This document shows, piece after piece, positions 55,380 through 64,000 of a stretch of DNA of 64,000 bases. Each line of letters begins with the position of its first letter. Position 1 is the stretch's first letter. This stretch comes from Rhineura floridana (Eukaryota; Chordata; Lepidosauria; Squamata; Rhineuridae), in NCBI RefSeq assembly GCF_030035675.1, contig NC_084489.1, positions 12,785,001 through 12,849,000 of the forward strand, in the 5' to 3' direction. Below the pieces are notes generated by a model. It made no database searches, had not been told where the DNA came from, and was given only the letters and a program-made list of their open reading frames with translations. The position numbers and the translations under genes are program-made.

Positions 55380-58300
55380 CTAAAAAGTCCCATCTGATGC
55401 TGCCGTTTCCTCATCGTCCAGCACCTCAGAACATTGTGGCAGCTGCAGTGGAAAGCTGCTAATGCCAACCCTGCTCCCAACAGACTGGAGGGAATTTTGG
55501 CAGGAAGACAGGGAGCTAGTGCCAGCCCCTCTTCCGACAGTCTGGAGGATGTTTTGGCATCTTCTTTAATGATGGGGGGGTACCTCCAACTACTTCTGCA
55601 GGGTCCCTCATCCCAATGCTCCAGCCTGTCCCCACAGCATCCCTGTGGGATCATGGATTCCTGGGTGATAGGCCCATGTTATTTTCTCTGGAGCAATACT
55701 CAGCTCGAAGGAAGGAGGAGGGGGAGAAGGCATTTTGGCGGAAAGTGATATAGAGCATCAGGGAAGGCACTGCGTGTTGAGAGACCAGGAGCAGTTGTCA
55801 GCTGAGGAAGCGGAGCAACAGAGAAGGGAGCTGGCAGCAGTTTTTTCAGCTGAAACGTTTGTGGGCTTTGGGGATGCTGCTCTGCCAAATGAAGCAGAGC
55901 CAGTACAGGCTGTGATGTCATCTCACAGCCATCTCTTGACTTCAAGGAATTTACAGAACCAGATTCCTCTCCCCGTTCACCTTGCCCCTGAGATGTTGTT
56001 CCAACTAAAGGACATTTTGCTAGCAGACTTGTTTAGAGACCGGGCTGCTGCTCTACAACCCTTGAGACCTCAGCCCTTAAGAACATAAGAAAAGCCTGCT
56101 GGATCAGGCCAGTGGCCCATCTAGCCCTTGGGAACTCCTCCTCCTAATGCTCGCTTACCCTCATCAGTTACCCACCCGCCTCAACCTAGTTTGTCTCAGA
56201 CTGCGCAATCTGCGCTCCCTCAGGCTTTGCAATCTTTATCAAAGCATCGAAGAGACAGTAGGAATTCTTCACCTGATCCTCATGCTGTATACAGAGGCAG
56301 GGCTTCTTGCATTTCGGAGGTTTTAGATGATGTGGACACAGTTAATTGTTTTAGATGAGGAGGAATGGAGTGGGGCATCGGAGACAGAAGACATGTCTTC
56401 AAATCGGGTTTTTCAGGAACCACATCTACCACTTTTATGCAAGGCAATGGAGGCATTAAACACTTCAGAGGTCTCTTCTGACCTGGACTCGGCTTCCTTG
56501 AGAGTGACAGCGGTATGCCCAGATCCTAAATCTAAGTCCAGGATGGTTAAACTTCCCTCCATGCTTCCTAAGGTCATCAAAGTGGAATTTGAGACTTCCT
56601 TGCAGTTTAAGAAGTCGGTCCCAATTGCAAGTAAGTATTATCTCCTGGACCAGTCCATTATGGGTCAACTGAAACTCCCGTTCATAGATGCTCCCGTGCA
56701 AGGTTTAGTAAATCCTTCCCTGAATCCGGAGGATTCTGATGTGCAACTAAGGGATGTAGTTGAAAAGAGATTGGATCTGGGACTGCGGCAGGTGCATGAT
56801 GCAAGTGCCCTTTTGATAAGGGTGGCAGCTTCTACTTTGGTGTTTTCACAAGCTACCCTACTGTGGTTGGAAGAGCTGTTTGACAGCTCTCAGCTGGATC
56901 CTGCCTGGGTTTAAAAAACCCCTTTGAAGTTTTCTTGAGGAGTAGCTTTTATGAGGGATGCTTCAATGGATGCAGTCCAAATTTCTGCTAGGGCACTGGC
57001 AGTGGGTGTGTTCACCAGAAGGACCTTATGGCTATGTCATTGGGAAGCTGATGACATAGCCCGCTCGAATTTGACCATTGAGCCCTGTGTGTGGGGAAAG
57101 CTCTTTGGCAATGGAGCCTTGGAGAAGGTGTTAGTCGAGTCTAAAGACAAGAAGACGACTATGCCATTGACAAAGAAAAGGGAGGACAAACATGGGTTTT
57201 GAAAAATTAACCATCCGTATGCTCCAGGACAATCCTTTCAGTCCTTTTGTACCTCAGGTCAGTCTGAAAGGGGTCAGGATGTTCGGCCCTTTCAACCCTG
57301 GGCCAGGCAGCGTTTCTCCTTCAGAGGGCAAAGAGCAATTCCCCGGAAAGCCGGCTTCAGGAGCATTGACTCGTGCACACAAACATCAGTTCCAACTATG
57401 CCCTCCCCCCGTGGGAGGCCATCTACCACTTTTTTCAGACAAGTGGAACAATATCACTCCAGATCACTGAGTGATACAGACTATCAGGCACAGCCTCTGT
57501 TTAGAGTTCACAGCCACACCTCCTCATAGGTTTCTTCCATCCCCTTTCCCCTCCCATCCAGACAAAAGGGCTGGGATACAAGAAGCTATTCACCATCTCC
57601 AGCACAATTCTTCAGTAGGAGGCGGGGGCCTTGATGAGCTGGGCAGAAATACATCTGCACTCCCTGATTGCAGAGCACATCAAGGGAGAGGACAATGTGC
57701 AGGCAGACTGGCTAAGCAGACAACGGATACATCAGGGAGAATGGAAACTACATCCCAAAGTGTTCTGTCAGATATGCAGAAGGTTTGGCAAGATCCATGT
57801 GGATCTCTTTGCATCACCTCAGAAACATTAGGTTCCCCAGTACTTTTCCTGTTATGCAGATTGAGCAGCAGAGGCTACAGATGCTCTCATGGCCCAATGG
57901 CTCCTCAGAACTCTATATGCCTTTCCACCAATTCCTCTGCTACCTCGGATCTTACATCAGATTCAAGAAGAAACAGCCAAGATGATTATGGTAGCTCCAC
58001 ATTGGCCTCGCTGTCTGTGGTTCTTGGAGATAGTCAGTCTGGTGACATCCTCCCCATGGCTGTTGCCACACCAGAAGGACCTACTAACTCAGGGTTGCCT
58101 GATTCATCCAGACCCAGCCTGGCTAAATCTTCATGTGTGGACATTGACTGGGAAAGACTCTTGAGAATGGGCCTACCATCAGCAGTGGTAGATACCATGC
58201 TGGCATCCAGACGTCCGTCCACAATAAGAATATATCAGAGTACATGGATGGTCTTTTCATCATGGTGTCAAGAAAGACACTATACCCAGCAGAGCTGGCC

Positions 58301-59260
58301 TTGCTGAATTATTGACCTTTCTTCAGGATGGTATGTCCATGTGACTTCGCCCAAATACTTTGCGATGTAAAGCATCAGCTCTTTCAGCAATTCTGTCTAA
58401 GTCCCATGATAAACCATTGGGATCTCATCCTTTTGTGAGATGCTTTCTTAGGGGACCAACTATTTCATCTCCACCAGTCCAACACCGCCCTTCAGAAACC
58501 TCCATTTGAGCCATTGAATTCCATGACTCTACACATCTTATCCTTCAAAGTTCTGTTCCTGGTGGCAATTACGTCGGCCAGAAGGGTTTTGGCAATAAAT
58601 GCTCTATCAGTGGATAAACCACTTTGTATTTTCCACAAAGATAGGGTAATTCTATGTACTTAACCCTCTTTTCCAATCTAACGTCCTGTCCTCTTTTCAT
58701 TGTCAGCAGGAGCTCATCTTATCATTTTTCTGTCCTTTCCCTGTCCATCTGGCCAAGAAGGCCTGGCACTCATTAGATGTGAGATGGGCTTTAAAGGTGT
58801 ACATTGCCAGAACTAAGCTGTTTCGTAATACAGATTCCTTGTTTGTATCATTTCACCCATCTACCTTAGGTAATAAAGTACCATCATCCACCTTGTCTCA
58901 ATGGATCAAGGCTTGTATTTCTTTAGGTTACACTGGTCAGAATATGCGACTGCCAACCAAGATTATGGCGCATTCCACTACAGCTGCCACCACTTTGGTA
59001 GCTTTCTCCCTCAACGCACTGCTTCATGAGGTGTGTAGAGCATCCACATGGGCTTCTCCCAATACATTTATTAAACATTACAAGGTTGATATGTATGCCT
59101 CTGTGGCCTTTGGAAGAAGGGTACTGCAGCACATTTTCTCAAAATTATAGGCAGCCCATCATTTCTTTCCCACCCTTCATGGGTCAGCATGGGCATGTCC
59201 CACCTGAGAGCATTGTACATGCATGGGAGAAGAGACCTTTGGTCTTACCATAATATGGTC
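55380..59260 (+). mobile_element. DIRS-like tyrosine-recombinase retroelement fossil
   Basis: Fossil. Recognisable parts in order: a gag-like region (about 55735-57470, with RRTLWLCHWEADDIARSNL, then LFGNGALEKVLVESKDK, as in vertebrate DIRS gag), an RNase H-type segment (about 57631-57831, IKGEDNVQADWLSRQ, then GKIHVDLFASPQ) and a tyrosine recombinase (about 58140-59150, with RPSTIRIYQSTWMVFSSWC, KVLFLVAITSARR and a C-terminal AHSTTAATTLVAFSL block). It is heavily broken, with many breaks, and appears old. A fragment of the aagaacataagaa dispersed repeat is inserted at 56083-56135. Exact ends are uncertain. Confidence 0.82.
56083..56135 (+). repeat. Dispersed repeat fragment inside the DIRS-like fossil
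   Basis: aagaacataagaaaagcctg followed by ctggatcaggccagtggccc matches the opening of the repeat at 21578-21745 and interrupts the gag-like region. Confidence 0.7.
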
Positions 59261-59286
59261 ATCTTTGTGCATGTAACAATGCTATC

Positions 59287-61162
59287 TGTTAGCATTAGGC
59301 CATACTGCCTAAGGATGTTTTCATCAGGTCTGAAAGAGTTACAAGCATGTGTCTGAAGGAGCAGCGTTATCAGCTAAGACTGGCCTGGGAAACAGACACG
59401 TTGCCATGGCACTGGGTGATAACAGCTTGGGAATAGTTCTAACAGCTATCTGTACTGGAGAGTGCTGTCTGTGTCTTGTCTCTGAACTGAGAACTTCTCC
59501 TAGAGGGGGGGAGTAACTCTACATGTATCTTTTTCTAAGCCTTTGGCCTTAATGTCTAAGTAAAGACTCTTAAACTTTCTCAAGCCTCTGTGATGTTTCT
59601 TTACCATCTTACATCCAAACGTAACATGTTGTTTCACGCAAGAACCGCCAAGCTTCAACAGGGTTATGGGCCCAGATCCACAGCGTGTTACACAGGAGTA
59701 AGTGGCAGACGGAGATCCAGAGGGCAGCTTGATCGATTGTACCAGACAGAGGTGAGCAGAGATGGCTGCTGTAAACATGTCTGGAGGCTTGCCAATGGAG
59801 AGGCTTACAGAAAAGAATTATGGCAGTTGGAGGCCGAGAATGCGTGCTTTCCTGATAAAAGAGGATTTATGGGAAGCTATTGATGGAACACCCCCTGCAC
59901 CCCTTACAGCGGCCTGGATACGGAATGATGAGAGGGAGCAGGCTTTTATTACTCTGGCTCTATCTGACTCTCAACTGGTACACGTGAGAGATGTTACAAA
60001 CGCCAAACAGATGTGGGACGTGTTGGAGGCCCTTCATGTGCAACAGACCGCGGGATCTAGATTGTGTTTGGCATGGAAACTGTACCAGATGCGCTTTATG
60101 GGTGAGTGCGACATGAGTGAGCATCTCACGGAATTCAGACGATTGTTTGCTGAGCTGACGGACCGAGGCGTCGAACACAGTGAACTTCAAAAGACTTATT
60201 TGATCCTGGCTTCGCTCGATGGGAGTTGGAATACTTTTGTCATGGCCATGGAAGCCATGCCCGATGGGGGGCTCAACGTCGCGTTTATTGAGGAAAAGCT
60301 GAGCCAGGAATGGCAGCGGAGATAAGAGGCGAAGAAAAGTGCCGAGCCGAAGGAGGCAGTCGGAAGCAAGCAGGATTACAAGCAGGAGCAGCAGCGGCTA
60401 AAGGCTTGTTATGTCTGCGGAGCTCGTGGGCATCTCCAGAAAGACTGTGCAGTCAAGCGAAACTCCAGGGACAGAGACTGGAAACAAGGAAGTGTGAACT
60501 TTGTAAACAGAAGCCTCACAATTTGGGACAAATTGACTGGATTCTTGACAGTGGTGCGTCCCATGTATTAATCAAAGACAGGAGTTTGTTTTACACGTCT
60601 ACAGATGAGCAGGACTCTGTTCTTTTGGCGGATGGATCGCGGAAGAATGTGGAAGCCCGAGGACTGGTGAGATTTGATAAGCTTGGAATACTGTCAGAGT
60701 GTTTATTGGTACCAGAACTGTCTCATAACATGTTGTCTGTGAGTAAACTGACCAGTTGTGGGTTTTCAGTGTTGTTTGACAGAGACAAATGTTATGTAAT
60801 AAGGGGAGATTAAGTGTGTCTGCAGGGAAGTCTGAATGATGCGCAGTTTGTAATAAAGAGCAGTCAAGCAGGGTGTGCTGTGTTAAATGCTGAGGCACAG
60901 GCACATCACGGCTGCGTCCATGATTGGCATCAGAGGCTGGGGCATGCAAACTTTGACACGATTAAGAAAACCCCAATGCATAGTGAAAACATGCAGTTAA
61001 AAGACTGTGGGCAGCTAATGGATTGTGATGCTTGCCATAAAGCGAAAATGACAATTGCACCAATAAACCGGGAGGCCGAAAGCACCACAACAGCTCCCTA
61101 CCAGCTAGTTCATGTTGATTTATCAGGGCCAATAAACAGTTCACGTGGAGATGCGAGATTCT
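59287..61162 (+). mobile_element. Ty1/copia fossil, copy 1 (LTR, gag, protease, start of integrase)
   Basis: Fossil. A putative LTR starts TGTTAGCATTAGG at 59287 and ends in AACA at 59626 or 59660; ggttatgggcccag after 59660 looks like a tRNA-Met-type primer site and favours 59660. Gag runs from about 59762 to 60325 (ERLTEKNYGSWRPRMRAFLI, LASLDGSWNTFVMAMEAMP), followed by a zinc knuckle (CYVCGARGHLQKDC near 60407), aspartic protease (WILDSGASHVLI near 60545) and the integrase zinc-binding region (HQRLGHANFDTIKK, CDACHKAKM). A few breaks are visible. The copy is interrupted at 61163 by an L1-type insertion. Confidence 0.85.
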
Positions 61163-61749
61163 TTTTTTTTTTTTTTTCCAATAATTTTTATTCAGATTTT
61201 CATAAAACATACAAGACAAAATCATAAAACATTCAAAGACAAAAAACAAAATCAAAAATAGTTAAACAAAAAGAAAAAAAGAGAAAAAAAAAACAAAAAT
61301 AAAAAATAAAGAGTAAAATATTGACTTCCCATTTGTCAAAGATCAAATCAGTTATAAGTCTATAATATATAACAATCCTGTCTCTTAAGTCATATTATAA
61401 AATCACTTTCCTCCAGTAGTTATCTTACTTAATCATCAAATCTCATAAACATTACTTTATTCTTTCCACAAAAAGTCAAAGAGAGGTTTCAATTCTTTAA
61501 GAAATATATCTATCAATTTTTTTTTTCCAGATAAGCATATCGATTAATCCATCTCATTACTAATTATGATAATCTTGTTGTCATAACCATAGTCAAAATA
61601 AACATTTCAATTAATCCATCACATCAGAATCTGTTAGGTTCAGTAATTTCAGTAGCCATTGTTCTATTATCCCTATTAGTTCCATTTTCCATCTTCCATC
61701 TTCAGTAGTCTTGTTAAGTCCAGTAATTTCAGTATCCAATCTTCCATTA

Positions 61750-62556
61750 TCAGTATTCCATAATAATCTTGCTGTCAAAGCCATAGTCATATAGTAAGAG
61801 TCTGATGGGAATTACCTCTATCCCAAATATTTTCTTGCCATCCATTCTGAATAGGTTGCTGAAATACTGCTGTAAAATCATATCTCTGTTCTTTTTTTCA
61901 AAATACACTGGGTCATCTCTTGAAAGTTTTTCCATTGTCACATGGCTGCAGTTAATTCCATAGATTTTCTCTATATTGGGCTCCATCACATCATTCCAGT
62001 CCAGAAGATTATCCATGCCATTGATAACTTTATCTCTAGAATCTTCATTAATTTCTTCAGAGATAACATTGAGTTCCAAACAATAGATTTTATTTCTAAA
62101 GTCCATAGACTCCAAATCTTGTTCCTGTTCCACGTTTGTTCCAATCTCCGGGATCTCCTCTCTCACAGGGACCCCTGTTCCAGTCTCCAGGGTCTCCTCT
62201 CTCACAGGGACCCCTGTTCCAGTCTCCAGGGTCTCCTCTCTCACAAGGACCCCTATGTCTTTAATCTCCTGTGTCTCCAAACAATAAATTTTGTTTCTAA
62301 AGTCCATAGACTCCAAATCTTTTTCCTGTTCCACGTTTGTTCCAATCTCCGGGGTCTCCTCTCTCACAGGGACCCCTTCCAGGGTCACCTCTCTCACAGG
62401 GACCCCTATATCTTTAATCTCCTGCTTCATTTTACTCAATTCAATTTTCAGCTCCTTACAACCCTGTCGCAGGTTTTGTTTCGTTATCTCAATCTCATCC
62501 ATTATTTTCTGAAACATAGTTATTTCCAGCTTCTCAGCCACTTTCTTAATTGCCAT
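61750..62556 (-). CDS. L1 ORF1p-like protein with coding minisatellite
   Basis: 268 residues from the ATG at 62556-62554, the first ATG of the coiled-coil segment. Layout: N-terminal amphipathic helix (1-45), repeat region (about 45-150) built from a 39-bp unit coding for 13 residues and from two copies of the IGTNVEQE.DLESMDFRNK block, then an ORF1p-like domain (about 150-260) with the RDDPVYF and DGKKIFGIEVIP motifs. L1 ORF1p is a trimeric RNA chaperone that coats element RNA in the cytoplasm; this function is inferred from the similarity. No stop interrupts the frame. Confidence 0.7.
   Translation of the reverse strand: MAIKKVAEKLEITMFQKIMDEIEITKQNLRQGCKELKIELSKMKQEIKDIGVPVREVTLEGVPVREETPEIGTNVEQEKDLESMDFRNKIYCLETQEIKDIGVLVREETLETGTGVPVREETLETGTGVPVREEIPEIGTNVEQEQDLESMDFRNKIYCLELNVISEEINEDSRDKVINGMDNLLDWNDVMEPNIEKIYGINCSHVTMEKLSRDDPVYFEKKNRDMILQQYFSNLFRMDGKKIFGIEVIPIRLLLYDYGFDSKIIMEY
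62120..62410. repeat. 39-bp coding minisatellite and larger duplication
   Basis: The unit ctcacagggacccctgttcc plus agtctccagggtctcctct (39 bp) occurs about three times in tandem at 62135-62255. A diverged set recurs at 62340-62400 after a second copy of the block coding for DLESMDFRNKIYCLE (62070-62115 and 62278-62325), so a segment of about 200 bp was itself duplicated. Confidence 0.8.
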
Positions 62557-63165
62557 TTTAAAAGAAAAATATAGGAAAACCACTTCTTATTTCAGCAACA
62601 ATTGGGTTAATACTCCAAACTTGGTGACATCACAGTATAAACAGAGCAGACAGCCTTATCTCTCCATGCTTAAGTAAACAAAATGCAGTTCCCAGGATCG
62701 AAACAATTAATGGCGGTCGTCAGAAAACAGATTCGTCAAAATAAAATAGACCAAAAAGAGAGTAGTCTCAGACAATATAATATTCTTCAAAATAAAAATC
62801 TGGAATAGAAATCCCTCTTCTGTGTATATCTTTAGAATGCAAATCCAGGACAGCTTTTTGCAACAAAAACAGAGATAAGCTATTAATTAGTGAGTAGCAG
62901 AGAGAAGTTATGGCTCCCCAGTGAGATGTCAAAAACCGATCAATCTGGCAAATCTCTTTTAAACAGCAACAATTTAAGTCAAGTAAAAGAAAAATATAGA
63001 AAGAAGGGTGCTTGCCTGTTAGTGCGTTCTCTCTTAGAAGATAAGATGAACGTTCGCTTTTCCAGATAGAGCTTGTTGTTAAAAATCCGTCCCACCTTCG
63101 TCGGCTGGACCTCGTCCCATAAATTAATGAGATCTGGTCGTCCCAACAAAAATAGGCTTTGAGGT

Positions 63166-64000
63166 TACAGAAAAGAATTATGGCAGTTGGAGGCCGAGAA
63201 TGCGTGCTTTCCTGATAAAAGAGGATTTATGGGAAGCTATTGATGGAACACCCCCTGCACCCCTTACAGCGGCCTGGATACGGAATGATGAGAGGGCGCA
63301 GGCTTTTATTACTCTGGCTCTATCTGACTCTCAACTGGTACACGTGAGAGATGTTACAAACGCCAAACAGATGTGGGACGTGTTGGAGGCCCTTCATGTG
63401 CAACAGACCGCGGGATCTAGATTGTGTTTGGCATGGAAACTGTACCAGATGCGCTTTATGGGTGAGTGCGACATGAGTGAGCATCTCACGGAATTCAGAC
63501 GATTGTTTGCTGAGCTGACGGACCGAGGCGTCGAACACAGTGAACTTCAAAAGACTTATTTGATCCTGGCTTCGCTCGATGGGAGTTGGAATACTTTTGT
63601 CATGGCCATGGAAGCCATGCCCGATGGGGGGCTCAACGTCGCGTTTATTGAGGAAAAGCTGAGCCAGGAATGGCAGCGGAGATAAGAGGCGAAGAAAAGT
63701 GCCGAGCCGAAGGAGGCAGTCGGAAGCAAGCAGGATTACAAGCAGGAGCAGCAGCGGCTAAAGGCTTGTTATGTCTGCGGAGCTCGTGGGCATCTCCAGA
63801 AAGACTGTGCAGTCAAGCGAAACTCCAGGGACAGAGACTGGAAACAAGGAAGTGTGAACTTTGTAAACAGAAGCCTCACAATTTGGGACAAATTGACTGG
63901 ATTCTTGACAGTGGTGCGTCCCATGTATTAATCAAAGACAGGAGTTTGTTTTACACGTCTACAGATGAGCAGGACTCTGTTCTTTTGGCGGATGGATCGC
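63166..64000 (+). mobile_element. Ty1/copia fossil, copy 2 (gag onward), runs off right edge
   Basis: Bases 63166-64000 repeat 59806-60640 at a constant offset of 3,360, with one difference seen by eye (59937 against 63297). It starts within gag, without LTR or leader, directly at the 5' end of the L1-type element, and continues past the window. Near-identity implies a very recent duplication, two insertions of one young family, or an assembly artefact. Confidence 0.88.

Larger units (their letters stand above)
61163..63165 (-). mobile_element. ORF1-only L1-type element (HAL1-like), about 2.0 kb
   Basis: Antisense element with a poly(T) at 61163-61178 (its poly(A) tail), a 3' region of about 570 bases, one ORF (62556-61750, 268 codons) and a 5' leader of about 600 bases to 63165. 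The ORF starts MAIKKVAEKLEITMFQKIMD (coiled-coil-like), carries tandem 13-residue repeats (GVPVREETLETGT) and a repeated ESMDFRNKIYCLE block. Its C-terminal part (KLSRDDPVYFEKKNRDMILQ, then MDGKKIFGIEVIPIRLLL) resembles the RNA-binding and C-terminal domains of L1 ORF1p. No endonuclease or reverse transcriptase ORF is present. The ORF is open from end to end, suggesting a young or recently active family mobilised in trans by a full L1. Confidence 0.75.
53489..64000 (+). other. DPY19L1 intron 9 (continues past the window)
   Basis: At least 10.5 kb. AAACCATGG-type copies lie at 53800-53985 and 54555-54668. These are followed by the DIRS-like fossil, the copia fossil, the L1-type ORF1 element and the second copia copy. 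The stretches 53489-53800, 53990-54550 and 54670-55100 show nothing else recognisable. Confidence 0.75.

Noticed and set aside
57471-58307. 278-codon + frame across the DIRS-like fossil
   Set aside because: It runs in a different frame from the RNase H and recombinase blocks; Ser/Leu-rich shadow frame.
62120-62410. CRISPR-like direct repeats
   Set aside because: Units are contiguous, without unique spacers, and lie in frame within an ORF1p-like gene of a eukaryotic retroelement.

Overview
This is a piece of a vertebrate nuclear genome, most likely a squamate reptile (lizard or snake). It has long introns, an interspersed-repeat mixture typical of lizards (CR1/L2-group LINEs, an L1-type ORF1 element, tRNA-derived SINEs, and Ty3/gypsy, Ty1/copia, DIRS and Penelope-like elements), and one conserved host gene. 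No prokaryotic feature, CRISPR array, rRNA or true tRNA gene was seen.

The only host gene I can support is the 5' half of DPY19L1, on the + strand. DPY19L1 belongs to the DPY-19 family of multi-pass ER membrane C-mannosyltransferases. A CpG-rich promoter and first exon lie at about 16.44-17.26 kb. Nine coding exons (16826-17183, 21161-21185, 24896-24983, 26816-26953, 31897-32017, 33233-33326, 39397-39454, 50284-50375, 53389-53488) read in phase for 358 codons, and the gene runs off the right edge. Exon 2 is a 25-nt microexon and intron 5 uses a GC-AG splice pair.

Left of the gene, 1-10.8 kb is a pile of retroelement fossils on the minus strand. A chromodomain-bearing Ty3/gypsy element runs off the left edge and carries a solo LTR with a perfect 5-bp target duplication. 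Next to it is a young-looking Gmr1-like Ty3/gypsy element (4679-10799) whose integrase lies upstream of reverse transcriptase and whose gag contains a SCAN-like capsid. From 10.8 to 16.4 kb the sequence is mostly unassigned, with one LINE tail, a C-rich low-complexity tract, and a roughly 410-bp inverted-repeat structure just upstream of the promoter.

The introns carry the rest. Intron 2 has a CR1/L2-group LINE with a single visible frameshift. Intron 4 has an old LINE broken up by a SINE, a solo LTR and a foldback repeat. Intron 6 has a Penelope-like fragment. Intron 7 has a classical CR1 and a nearly full-length APE-type LINE of another clade. Intron 8 has a Tigger-like MITE abutting a truncated LINE. 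Intron 9 has a DIRS-like fossil, a Ty1/copia fossil, an ORF1-only L1 derivative, and a second, almost identical copy of the copia gag region. Three short palindromic or dispersed repeat families recur through the introns. I found no convincing new gene system. The most unusual items are the Gmr1-like element with its SCAN-like gag, the ORF1-only L1 element with coding minisatellite, the copia duplication, and the promoter-proximal inverted repeat.
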